Below, in pieces: positions 40,702 to 51,799 of a DNA stretch of 64,000 nucleotides. The DNA is from Panulirus ornatus. Lineage: Eukaryota; Arthropoda; Malacostraca; Decapoda; Palinuridae. The position numbers and the translations under genes are program-made. The notes under the pieces are model-generated. The model was not told where the DNA came from. It saw only the letters and a program-made list of their open reading frames with translations, and made no database searches. The DNA lies in NCBI RefSeq assembly GCF_036320965.1, contig NC_092281.1, positions 6,629,892-6,693,891 of the forward strand, in the 5' to 3' direction. Within the stretch, counting starts at the first letter, position 1; every line of letters starts with the position of its first letter.

Positions 40702-40936
40702 TTTCTTTCATACTATTCGCCATTTCCCGCCTCAGTGAGGTAGCATTAAGAACAGAGGACTGGGTCTCTGAGGGAATATCCTCACCTGGCCCCCTTCTCT
40801 GTTCCTTCCTCTGGAAAATTAGAAAAAAAAAAAATATGAGAGGGGAAGATTTCCAGCCCCCCACTCCCTTCCCTTTTAGTCACCTTCTACGACACGCAGG
40901 GAATATGTGGGAAGTATTCTTTCTCCCCTATCCCCT
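40702..40936 (-). mobile_element. SIDE, antisense
   Basis: Complete except for the terminal CCCTG. On the - strand: GGGGATAGGGGAGAAAG (40935) to the core CTACCTCACTGAGGCGGGA (about 40725). Confidence 0.8.
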
Positions 40937-40954
40937 ATTTATTTTATTTATTTA

Positions 40955-41636
40955 TCTATTTTGCTTTGTTGCTGTCTCCCGCGTTAGCAAGGTAGCACAA
41001 GGAAACAGACAAAAGAATGGCCCAACCCACCCACATACACATGTATATACATACACGTCCACACATGCAAATATACATACCTATACCTCTCAACGTATAC
41101 ATATATATATACACACACAGACATATACATATATACACATGTACATAATTCATACTGTCTGCCTTTATTCATTCCCATCGCCACCTCGCCACACATGAAA
41201 TAACAACCCCCTCCCCCCTCATGTGTGCGAGGTAGTGCTAGGAAAAGACAATAAAGGCCCCATTTGTTCACACTCACTCTCTAGCTGTCATGTAATAATG
41301 CACCAAAACCACAGCTCCCTTTCCCCATCCAGGCCCCACAGAACTTTCCCTGGTTTACCCCAGACGCTTCACATGCCCTGGTTCAATCCATTGACAGCAC
41401 GTCGACCCCGGTATACCATATCGTTCCAATTCACTCTATTCTTTGCACGCCTTTCACCCTCCTGTATGTTCAGGCCCCGATCACTCAAAATCTTTTTCAC
41501 TTCATCTTTCCACCTCCAATTTGGTCTCCCACTTCTCCTCGTTCCCTCCACCTCTGACACATATATCCTCTTTATCAATCTTTCCTCACTCATTCTCTCC
41601 ATGTGACCAAACCATTTCAAAACACCCTCTTCTGCA
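40955..41636 (-). mobile_element. RTE-A copy, long UTR, short coding remnant
   Basis: Antisense. The long 3' UTR (41000-41360) and last codons (frame 41369-41710: AEEGVLKWFGHMERM to NQGM) start abruptly at 41636, where an older UTR piece begins. Confidence 0.82.
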
Positions 41637-41679
41637 ACAATCACCACTGGAAAGAGAAAATTATATTTATTTTCTCTTT

Positions 41680-41960
41680 CAAGGAAACAGACAAAGAATG
41701 GCCCATCCACTCATATATGCATAAATGTACATAAATGCCCATACATGCACATATACATACACATACATATCAACATATACAAATATACACATGTACACAT
41801 TCATACTTGCTTGCTTTCATCCATTCCTGTTGCTACCCTGCCACTCAGAAATTAGCATAGCTACCCCCTGCTTCAGCGAGGTAGCGCTAGGAAAACAGAC
41901 AAAAATTACTACATTCATTTACACTCAGGTTGTCATCTTTAATGCACTGAAATCAATGTT
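41680..41960 (-). mobile_element. Decayed RTE-A-like 3' UTR fragment
   Basis: GGAAACAGACAAAGAATGGC, CATCCATTCCTGTTGCTACC and AGCGAGGTAGCGCTAGGAAA in antisense long-UTR order, diverged. Confidence 0.65.
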
Positions 41961-41963
41961 ATC

Positions 41964-42800
41964 AGGTTTAGTAGGGTTGCGGGTTGAGGGACAAGTTAAT
42001 TGGGATGCAAGTTTGAATGGAGAAAAATTTTTAGATATCTGGGAGTGGACTTAGAAGTGGATGGAACCATGGAAGCAGAAGTGTCACTGGTTGGGGTAGG
42101 GGGCGAAGGTTCTGGGAGCAATGAAGACTGTGTGGAAGGAGAGAGTGTTATCTTAAGAGAGCAAAAAATGGGTATGCTTTAAGAAATAGTAGTTCCAGCA
42201 ATGTTATATGGTTGCAAGGCATGGGTTATAGATAGGGTTGTACGACAGTGTGTGGAAGTGTTGGAAATGAAATATTTGAGGACAATATGTTTTGTGAGGT
42301 GGTTTGATCGAGTAAGTAATGAAAGGGTATGAGAGATGTGTGGAAATAAAAAGAGTGTGGTTGAGAGAGCAGAAGAGGGTGTGTTGAAATGGTTTGGGCA
42401 TATGGAGAGAAAGATGACAAAGAGGATACATGTGTCAGAGGTGGAGGGAACAAGGAGAAGCGGGAGACCAAATTGGAGGTGGAAGGATGGAGTGAAAAAG
42501 ATTTTGAGCAATTGGGGCCTGAACATACAGGAGGGTGAGACGTGCAAGGAATATTGTGAATTGGAACGATGTGGTATACCGGGGACAACGTGCTGTCAGT
42601 GGATTGACCCGGGGCATGTGAAGTGTCTGGGGTAAACCATGGAAAGGTCTGTGGGGCCTGGATGTGGATAGGGAGCTGTGGTTTGTTGCATACACCTGAC
42701 AGCTAGAGACCGAGTGTGAATGAATGTGACCTTTTTTGTCTGTTTTCCTGGCGCTATCTTGCTGAAGCGGGGAGTAGCGATGCTGTTTTCTGTGGGGCTG
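41964..42800 (+). mobile_element. Decayed RTE-A copy, sense
   Basis: GTTGAGGGACAAGTTAATTG, MLYGCKAWVIDRVV-like codons and the frame 42336-42635 (VVERAEEGVLKWFGHME, RRSGRPNWRWKD), then long-UTR sequence to about 42800. Many frame breaks. Confidence 0.8.
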
Positions 42801-42839
42801 AGTAGCTTTCACTTTTCTGAACACTCTATTCTTATATAT

Positions 42840-43700
42840 GTTAAAAAGCTAGTGATATCACATAGCCCCGCTTGCCTCAACTCTCCATCCATTTTTACAC
42901 ATCCAATTGTCCTCTTACCCCAAATATCCCTCACACATCCCGTAAACCATTCCACTTCACTCTGTGATGCTTTTTCCTGATCCATAAAAGCTTCATACAG
43001 CTCCTTACCTTTTGCAAGATACTTTTTCACAGTCATTCTCTGCAAAAATCTGATCCACATGTCCCCTACCTTTCCTAAAACCCCTTTATTCCTCAACTAT
43101 CCTGCATTCAGTTACTTCTATCACTCCTTCGATCAACACATGCACACACTTTTCCTGATATGCTTACTAGACTTTTTCCCCTACGATTACTACATACACC
43201 CTCAGCACCTTTTCCTTTGAAGAAATTAACAATAATAGCTTTTACCCAATACTCATGCACAACCTTCTACCTCTATGCTAACCTGAATATCAAATGTGTC
43301 CACTCTATCACACTTTCTTCTTCATACTTCAACATTTCAACTGCAATTTCACCCAATCTGGGTGCCTTTCCTACCTCTAGCCTCAGCTTTCCCCTTTTTA
43401 CCTCCTTTCTTGTTATAGGCACCTGCACTTATATGCATGTAACAACTGTTGCTCTCACATTCATCAGGTCTTCAAAATATTCCCCTTACGTACATCCCAT
43501 CTCTTTCCTTTTTCACCCCCTTCCAGTACAATATATTTTTCGTGCTTGAACCTGTGTATCACGTTAGCGAAGTAGTGCCAGGAACATACGAAGGAAGGCC
43601 ACATCCACTCACATCCATTCTCTAGCTGTCACTTGTAATGCACCAAAGCCATAGCTTCCTATCTACAACCAGGCCCCACAGTACAATTTCTTATTTCTTT
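42840..43700 (-). mobile_element. Divergent RTE-like element, decayed
   Basis: A - strand frame (42809-43096) reads RMTVKKYLAKGKELYEAFMD then QEKASQSEVEW, parallel to RTE-A KYLEKQMDLYVAFMDLEKAY but far more diverged than any other copy here. A diverged 3' UTR core lies near 43565 (ATCACGTTAGCGAAGTAGTG). It may be an older sister family of RTE-A. Confidence 0.55.
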
Positions 43701-44008
43701 TAAACTTTTCATGCAACTTTCTTCCAAAATCTTTATCTGCTGTTTACTCTATAAGCCTCTTAACATTTCTCTTTCATGTCATATATTTTTCCTCTCTTCC
43801 ACAACACTATGTTGATGTTAATGTAGAAAACTGTGAACACATATGAAAAGAAATCAAGAGAGAAATGAAGTTGGTTGGTAATGAAAGGTTGTGTCAGAAA
43901 GACAATCATCTCTGAAAACATTAGTGGATGAATTCTTTTTTTGTTATTGAGATGTTATGCTGTATGAGTGCTGCAAGTGCACTACCTTTATTGATTATAC
44001 AACCCCAG

Positions 44009-44096
44009 GACCCTTTTTATGGGGTTTCTGCAGCTTCAAGGCTGTGTCAGTACAAGGGAAAGGATGGAGTACTTTGGAGTGATGCACTTATTGAAG
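44009..44096 (+). CDS. Candidate internal exon of an unidentified gene
   Basis: An 88-nt open stretch reads DPFYGVSAASRLCQYKGKDG then VLWSDALIE. It is bounded by an acceptor-like ACAACCCCAG (ending 44008) and a donor AAG|GTACCT (44097), with phase 0 in and phase 1 out. The composition looks more protein-like than its surroundings, but no family was recognised and no partner exon was found. It could be chance or a retained fragment of a duplicated gene. Confidence 0.3.
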
Positions 44097-44254
44097 GTAC
44101 CTTTTCATGTACTGCATAACCATATGCAGGCAGAGTCCAGTGACACCTTAATTCAAAGTTTATGTAGAACATATCAACGTGTATTGTGAAATAATGCACA
44201 GTACTTCAGAAGCCAGATTTTATGTAAGAATAATAACAGTAAGTGCTACAGTTA

Positions 44255-44325
44255 TACATGTAGAAGTCTACCGGGAGTCAAACCTGGGCCTGCAACCTCA
44301 TCAGTGGCTAAACTGATTGTAGGAA
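44255..44325 (-). mobile_element. tRNA-derived SINE fragment
   Basis: On the - strand TTAGCCACTGATGAGG resembles an A box, and GGTTTGACTCC (44274-44284) is one base from the tRNA B-box pattern GGTTCGANTCC, about 20 bp downstream. No full tRNA cloverleaf can be drawn, so this is a SINE head remnant and not a tRNA gene. Confidence 0.45.
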
Positions 44326-44839
44326 ACTTATTCAAAAGTTTTAGGCAACATGCATTTTAAAATTCTGCAGTAAAATATCTTTGGGGAATAAACAAGAAAT
44401 TTCTGTTTTTCTAAAAATTCTTTAATTATGATTATCCATGTATACAGTTTTCCCACTACCTTAAATGACAGGCAAGTCTTGGAAATAACATGAAATTTAC
44501 AAAGACTTTTCTTGTAAATGGCAGATCTTGCATTTTTCTAAGGTCTTGCCCATAGTTTATGCAAAGAAGTTTATATATTAAATATATTTTTATTATTATT
44601 TTAACTACTAAAACAATAAAAATCCCGGAATATGTAGTTTGCAAAATCTTAGTGTGCTTGTCAAAGAGATAAGTAAAATTCATAATATGACTTGTACATG
44701 AATAAGTGTAATGAATGGAGTACAAATGCAGTGCCAAGTAAATCTTGTCACTGCTTCAAAGTTAAGAAATATATATGGAATACCACCATAATGATGTAAA
44801 GAGGTAATGAATATGGTTATCAAACACAGCATACAAAGT

Positions 44840-44928
<89 letters not shown>

Positions 44929-44932
44929 TATA
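44840..44932. repeat. (AT)n tract
   Basis: About 46 AT units with a single AC interruption, the longest AT tract in the window. Confidence 0.95.
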
Positions 44933-44940
44933 TTTTTTTT

Positions 44941-45002
44941 TTTATTATACTTTGTTGCTGTCTCCCGCATTTGCGAGGTAGACAGCGACAAAGTATAATA
45001 AA
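44941..45002. mobile_element. Fold-back RTE-A tail (inverted repeat)
   Basis: TTTATTATACTTTGTTGCTGTC (given as positions 44941-44962) and its reverse complement at 44981-45002 (one mismatch) flank an 18-bp centre CTCCCGCATTTGCGAGGTA. Both arms are RTE-A 3' termini in opposite orientation. Confidence 0.8.
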
Positions 45003-45016
45003 AAAAAATATATATC

Positions 45017-45245
45017 TTTCTTTCAAACTATTCGCCATTTCCCGCATTAGCGAGGTAGCTTTAAGAACAGAGGATTGGGCCTTTGAGGGAATATTCTCAC
45101 TTGGCCCCCTTCTCTGTTCCTTCTTTTGGAAAATTAAAAAAAAAAACGAGAGGGGAGGATTTCCAGCCCCACACTCCCTCCCCTTTTAGTCGACTTCTAC
45201 GACACGCAGGGAATACGTGGGAAGTATTCTTTCTCCCCTATCCCC

Positions 45246-45249
<4 letters not shown>
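45017..45249 (-). mobile_element. SIDE, complete, antisense
   Basis: From CCCTGGGGATAGGGGAGAAA (45249) to the core CTACCTCGCTAATGCGGGA (near 45040). AT tract on the 5' side. Confidence 0.85.

Positions 45250-45323
<74 letters not shown>
45250..45323. repeat. (AT)n tract
   Basis: About 37 AT units between a SIDE 5' end and a truncated RTE-A copy. Confidence 0.95.
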
Positions 45324-45326
<3 letters not shown>

Positions 45327-46470
45327 AAGAGAGGAAAGTGATTGGTTCTCAGTGAATGTAGGTTTGTGGCAGGGGTGTGTGATGTCTCCATGGTTGTTTA
45401 ATTTGTTTATGGATGGGGTTGTTAGGGAGGTGAATGCAAGAGTTTTGGAAAGAGGGGCAAGTATGAAGTCTGTTGAGGATGAGAGAGCTTGGGAAGTGAG
45501 TCAGTTGTTGTTCGCTGATGATACAGTGCTGGTGGCTGATTCATGTGAGAAACTGCAGAAGCTGGTGACTGAGTTTGGTAAAGTGTGTGAAAGAAAAAAG
45601 TTAAGAGTAAATGTGAATAAGAGCAAAGTTATTAGGCACAGTAGGGTTGAGGGTCAAGTCAATTGGGAGGTAAGTTTGAATGGAGAAAAACTGGAGGAAG
45701 TAAAGTGTTCTAGATATCTGGGAGTGGATCTGGCAGCGGATGGAACCATGGAAGCGGAAGTGGATCATAGGGTGGGGGAGGGGCGAAAATCCTGGGAGCC
45801 TTGAAGAATGTGTGGAAGTCGAGAACATTATCTCGGAAAGCAAAAATGGGTATGTTTGAAGGAATAGTGGTTCCAACAATGTTGTATGGTTGCAAGGCGT
45901 GGGCTATGGATAGAGTTGTGCGCAGGAGGATGGATGTGCTGGAAATGAGATGTTTGAGGACAATGTGTGGTGTGAGGTGGTTTGATCGAGTAAGTAACGT
46001 AAGGGTAAGAGAGATGTGTGGAAATAAAAAGAGCGTGGTTGAGAGAGCAGAGGAGGGTGTATTGAAAAGGTTTGGGCACATGGAGAGAATGAGTGAGGAA
46101 AGATTGACCAAAAGGATATATGTGTCGGAGGTGGAGGGAACAAGGAGAAGTGGGAGACCAAATTGGAGGTGGAAAGATGGAGTGAAAAAGATTTTGTGTG
46201 ATCGGGGCCTGAACATGCAGGAGGGTGAAAGGAGGGCAAGGAATAGAGTGAATTGGATCGATGTGGTATACCGGGGTTGACGTGCTGTCAGTGGATTGAA
46301 TCAGGGCATGTGAAGCATCTGGGGTAAACCATGGAAAGCTGTGTAGGTATGTATATTTGCGTGTGGACGTATGGATATACATGCGTATGGGGGTGGGTTG
46401 GGCCATTTCTTTCGTCTGTTTCCTTGCGTTACCTTGCAAATGTGGGAAACCGACAAAGCAAAAAAAAAAA
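45324..46470 (+). mobile_element. RTE-A copy, 5'-truncated, S-type, short UTR
   Basis: Starts REESDWFSVNVGLWQGC. The frame 45324-45804 contains LLFADDTVLVAD; a 1-nt loss at about 45783 shifts to 45801-46280, which ends at the normal TGA. The short UTR and an A-run end at 46470, directly abutting the next copy. Confidence 0.9.
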
Positions 46471-48169
46471 GAGGTAGTGAAAGCTTTGCGGAAGATGAAA
46501 GCCGGCAAGGCAGCAGGTTTGGATGGTATTGCAGTGGAATTTATTTAAAAAGGGGGTGACTGTATTGTTGACTGGTTGGTAAGGTTATTTAATGTATGTA
46601 TGACTCATGGTGAGGTGCCTGAGGATTGGCGGAATGCGTGCATAGTGCCATTGTACAAAGGCAAAGGGGATAAGAGTGAGTGCTCAAATTACAGAGGTAT
46701 AAGTTTGTTGAGTATTCCTGGTAAATTATATGGGAGGGTATTGATTGAGAGGGTGAAGGCATGTACAGAGCATCAGATTGGGGAAGAGCAGTGTGGTTTC
46801 AGAAGTGGTGGAGGATGTGTGGATCAGGTGTTTGCTTTGAAGAATGTATGTGAGAAATACTTAGAAAAGCAAATGGATTTGTATGTAGCATTTATGGATC
46901 TGGAGAAGGCATATGATAGAGTTGATAGAGATGCTCTGTGGAAGGTATTAAGAATATATGGTGTGGGAGGAAAGTTGTTAGAAGCAGTGAAAAGTTTTTA
47001 TCGAGGATGTAAGGCATGTGTACGTGTAGGAAGAGAGGAAAGTGATTGGTTCTCAGTGAATGTAGGTTTGCGGCAGGGGTGTGTGATGTCTCCATGGTTG
47101 TTTAATTTGTTTATGGATGGGGTTGTTAGGGAGGTAAATGCAAGAGTCTGGAAAGAGGGGCAAGTATGAAGTCTGTTGGGGATGAGAGAGCTTGGGAAGT
47201 GAGTCAGTTGTTGTTCGCTGATGATACAGCGCTGGTTGCTGATTCATGTGAGAAACTGCAGAAGCTGGTGACTGAGTTTGGTAAAGTGTGTGGAAGAAGA
47301 AAGTTAAGAGTAAATGTGAATAAGAGCAAGGTTATTAGGTACAGTAGGGGTGAGGGTCAAGTCAATTGGGAGGTGAGTTTGAATGGAGAAAAACTGGAGG
47401 AAGTGAAGTGTTTTAGATATCTGGGAGTGGATCTGGCAGCGGATGGAACCATGGAAGCGGAAGTGGATCATAGGGTGGGGGAGGGGGCGAAAATCTTGGG
47501 AGCCTTGAAGAATGTGTGGAAGTCGAGAACACTACCTCAGAAAGCAAAAATGGGTATGTTTGAAGGAATAGTGGTTCCAACAATGTTGTATGGTTGCGAG
47601 GCGTGGGCTATGGATAGAGATGTGCGCAGGAGGATGGATGTGCTGGAAATGAGATGTTTGAGGACAATGTGTGGTGTGAGGTGGTTTGATCGAGTGAGTA
47701 ACGTAAGGGTAAGAGAGATGTGTGGAAATAGAAAGAGCGTGGTTGAGAGAGCAGAAGAGGGTGTTTTGAAATGGTTTGGGCACATGGAGAGAATGAGTGA
47801 GGAGAGATTGACCAAGAGGATATATGTGTCGGAGGTGGAGGGAACGAGGAGAAGAGGGAGACCAAATTGGAGGTGGAAAGATGGAGTGAAAAAGATTTTG
47901 TGTGATCGGGGCCTGAACATGCAGGAGGGTGAAAGGAGGGCAAGAAATAGAGTGAATTGGAGTCATGTGGTATACAGGGGTTGACGTGCTGTCAGTGGAT
48001 TGAAGCAAGGCATGTGAAGCGTCTGGGGTAAACCATGGAAAGCTGTGTAGGTATGTATATTTGCGTGTGTGGACGTGTGTATGTACATGTGTATGGGGGG
48101 GGGGGGTTGGGCCATTTCTTTCGTCTGTTTCCTTGCGCTACCTCGCAAACGCGGGAGACAGCGACAAAG

Positions 48170-48204
<35 letters not shown>
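46471..48204 (+). mobile_element. RTE-A copy, 5'-truncated, R-type, short UTR
   Basis: Starts EVVKALRKMKAGKAAG immediately after the A-run of the preceding copy. Breaks: TTTATTTAA gives a stop at EFIKK (46543-46545), and a 1-nt loss at about 47143 (ARVLERG) shifts 46576-47169 into 47166-47984. The short UTR ends in an A-run of about 30 bases (48174-48204). Confidence 0.9.
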
Positions 48205-48207
<3 letters not shown>

Positions 48208-48224
48208 TATATATATATATATAT

Positions 48225-48668
48225 GTGGTATACCGGGGTTGACGTGCTGTCAGTGGATTGAATCAGGGCATGTAAAGCGTCTGGGGTAAACCATGGAATG
48301 TTGTGTAGGGCCTGGATGTGGAAAGGGAGCTGTGGTTTCAGGCATTATTGCGTGACAGCTGGAGACTGAGTGTGAACAAATGGGGCCTTTGTTGTCTTTT
48401 CCTAGTGCTGCCTCGCACACATGAGGGGGGAGGGGGATGGTATTCCATGTGTGGGGAGGTGGCGATGGGAATGAATAGGGGCAGACAGTGTGAATTGTGT
48501 GCATGGGTATATATGTATGTGTCTGTGTGTGTATATATATGTGTGCATTGAGATGTATAGGTATGTATATTTGCGTGTGTGTGTGTACATTGTGTATGGG
48601 GGTGGGTTGTGCCATTTCTTTCGTCTGTTTCCTTGCGCTACCTCGCAAATGCGGGAGACAGCGACAAA
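48225..48668 (+). mobile_element. RTE-A 3' piece, long UTR
   Basis: Starts GTGGTATACCGGGGTTGACG (last codons) and continues through the complete long 3' UTR to GACAAAGC at 48668. It lies between two AT tracts, sense strand. Confidence 0.88.
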
Positions 48669-48685
48669 GCAAAATAATATAAATA

Positions 48686-48689
<4 letters not shown>

Positions 48690-48754
<65 letters not shown>
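48690..48754. repeat. (AT)n tract
   Basis: About 32 AT units between a sense tail and an antisense copy that ends at the same element position where the sense piece begins. Confidence 0.95.
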
Positions 48755-48756
<2 letters not shown>

Positions 48757-50804
48757 CCCCGGTATACCACATCGCTCCAATTCACTCTATTCCTTGCCCT
48801 CCTTTCACCCTCCTGCATGTTCAGGCCCCTATCACACAAAATCTTTTTCACTCCATCTTTCCACCTCCAATTTGGTCTCCCACTTCTCCTTGTTCCCTCC
48901 ACCTCCGACACATATATCCTCTTGGTTAATCTTTCCTCACTCATTCTCTCCATGTGCCCAAACCATTTCAAAACACCCTCTTCTGCTCTCTCAACCACGC
49001 TCTTTTTATTTCCACACATCTCTCTTACCCTTACATTACTTACTCGATCAAACCACCTCACACCACACATTGTCCTCAAACATCTCATTTCCAGCACATC
49101 CACCCTCCTGCGCACAACTTTATCCATAGCCCACGCCTCGCAACCATACAACATTGTTGGAACTACTATTCCTTCAAACATACCCATTTTTGCTTTCCAA
49201 GATAATGTTCTTGACTTCCACACATTCTTCAAGGCTCCCAGGATTTTCGCCCCCTCCTCCACCCTATGATTCACTTCCGCTTCCATGGTTACATCCGCTG
49301 CCAGATCCACTCCCAGATATCTAAAACACTTTACTTCCTCCAGTTTTTCTCCATTCAAACTTACCTCCCAAATGACTTGACCCTCAACCCTACTGTACCT
49401 AATAACCTTGCTCTTATTCACATTTACTCTTAACTTTCTTCTTTCACACACTTTACCAAACTCAGTCACCAGCTTCTGCAGTTTCTCACATGAATCAGCC
49501 ACCAGTGCTGTATCATCAGCGAACAACAACTGACTCACTTCCCAAGCTCTCTCATCCCCAACAGACTTCATACTTGCCCCTCTTTCCAAAACTCTTGCAT
49601 TCACCTCCCTAACAACCACATCCATAAACAAATTAAACAACCATGGAGACATCACACACCCCTGCTGCAAACCTACATTCACTGAGAACCAATCACTTTC
49701 CTCTCTTCCTACACGTACACATGCCTTACATCTTCGATAAAAACTTTTCACTGCTTCTAACAAATTGCCTCCCACACCATATATTCTTAATACCTTCCAC
49801 AGAGCATCTCTATCAACTCTATCATATGCCTTCTCCAGATCCATAAATGCTACATACAAATCCATTTGCTTTTCTAAGTATTTCTCACATACATTCTTCA
49901 AAGTAAACACCTGATCCACACATCCTCTACCACTTCTGAAACCAAACTGCTCTTCCCCAATCTGATGCTCTGTACATGCCTTCACCCTCTCAATCAATAC
50001 CCTCCCATATAATTTACCAGGAATACTCAACAAACTTATACTTCTGTAATTTGAGCACTCACTCTTATCCCCTTTGCCTTTGTACAATGGCACTATGCAC
50101 GCATTCCGCCAATCCTCAGGCACCTCACCATGAGTCATACATACATTAAATAACCTTACCAACCAGTCAACAATACAGTCACCCCCTTTTTTAATAAATT
50201 CCACTGCAATACCATCCAAACCTGCTGCCTTGCCGGCTTTCATCTTCCGCAAAGCTTTTACTACCTCTTCTCTGTTTACCAAATCATTTTCCCTAACCCT
50301 CTCACTTTGCACACCACCTCGACCAAAACACCCTATATCTGCCACTCTATCATCAAACACATTCAACAAACCTTCAAAATACTCACTCCATCTCCTTCTC
50401 ACATCACCACTACGTGTTATCACCTCCCCATTTGCGCCCTTCACTGAAGTTCCCATTTGCTCCCTTGTCTTACGCACTTTATTTACCTCCTTCCAGAATA
50501 TCTTTTTATTCTCCCTAAAATTTAATGATACTCTCTCACCCCAACTCTCATTTGCCCTCTTTTTCACCTCTTGCACCTTTCTCTTGACCTCCTGTCTCTT
50601 TCTTTTATACATCCACTCAATTGCATTTTTTCCCTGCAAAAATCGTCCAAATGCCTCTCTCTTCTCTTTCACTAATACTCTTACTTCTTCATCCCACCAC
50701 TCACTACCATTTCTAATCAACCCACCTCCCACTCTTCTCATGCCACAAGCATCTTTTGCGCAATCCATCACTGATTCCCTAAATACATCCCATTCCTCCC
50801 CCAC
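48755..50804 (-). pseudogene. RTE-A linker/RT, about 680 uninterrupted codons
   Basis: From MGEEWDVFRESVMDCAKDAC through every RT motif (FMDLEKAYDRVDRD, LQQGCVMSPWLFN, LLFADDTALVAD) to RRSGRPNWRWKD and VVYRG, with no stop. A small in-frame loss changes NAIEWEMYKRKR to NAIEWMYKRKR. Because the TGA is gone, the frame runs on through the AT tract as (YI)n and into antisense UTR to 48402 (800 codons in all). The endonuclease is missing, so it is not autonomous. Confidence 0.85.
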
Positions 50805-50815
50805 TCCCCTTACAT
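48755..50815 (-). mobile_element. RTE-A copy, both ends truncated, long open frame
   Basis: On the - strand it runs from GVGEEWDVFRESVMDC (50813) to VVYRG (48755) and lacks its own stop, 3' UTR and tail. Its 5' limit coincides with a Tigger element boundary at 50816-50818. Confidence 0.9.
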
Positions 50816-50817
50816 AC

Positions 50818-51799
50818 AGATGCTAACCGACTTGCATTGGTTCGACATGATTTTTTTACAATGGTGCAACAGCAATACATATCCAGCAGCAACCATACTT
50901 CAAATTTTGATCTTTTCCTGGGTTAGCAATATGCAGTACAATACTCTCTTGTGATGCTGCACATTGGCAGTGAACCATAGCTTCCATTGGCCACGCAATC
51001 ACGAGTGTAAACAACCATTACAGTATACTGTGTTGCCAGCACTATTTGAATTTTGTGTTTTGTGTATTTTCATCCCATCATGTTTACAAAATGCCCATCT
51101 GTGTGTCCTGCCTCTAGTGAGCAGAGGAGGAAGGAAATTACTCGAGATGAAATTAAAAATAATTGCCCAGCATGAAGGTATACCTGTGGCACCAAGAAAG
51201 TTTACAGCAAAGAAACTGGTGGAGGCACTTGCTACTGTCAGCAGAGGTGTACAGATGTTAGAAGAAATGAATGTCTGTTATGAGAAATTCACAAGAACTG
51301 ACAGGCAGATACAGGATGCTCTTGCTTGTTATAGAGAAATATGTAATGAAAAGAAGAAACTGTACAGTCAACACTTGATATCTTCCTAAAGAAATCTAAA
51401 CCATCAATAAGTGTCAATGCCACAGTGCCTTCTACCAGCTATTCTCAAGCCAAATCAGAAGAGAGAAATTGATGACCCTGTTGATGTAGCATCCTCACAA
51501 TCTAGCAGTCAATTTTCGTATTGTATGCTTTAAACATTCTTCAGGCCCAGTGTGCTTTCAGCTGTGTACATTAATGGTGAGTACCCATGCAACCAATCTT
51601 TCTTTTTTTTTCATTATAGCATTAAATAGATTACACGAGATATTCAACATGTTGTTATAAAATAGGCTTTGTGTTTGATGATTTTGTCCAACTGTAAGCT
51701 AATATAAGTGTTCTGAGAATGTCTAACGTAGGAAAGGCGATATTTTCAACTTACGATGTGTTTATCAGAACTTAGTCCCATTGTAAGTCAAGGAGCATC

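Larger units (their letters stand above)
43701..44840. other. Mostly unrecognised sequence
   Basis: AT-rich. Apart from the candidate exon at 44009-44096 and the tRNA-like piece at 44255-44325 I recognise nothing. Confidence 0.5.

Noticed and set aside
44255..44325. Functional tRNA gene on the - strand
   Set aside because: A- and B-box-like words exist, but no acceptor stem or anticodon arm can be folded.
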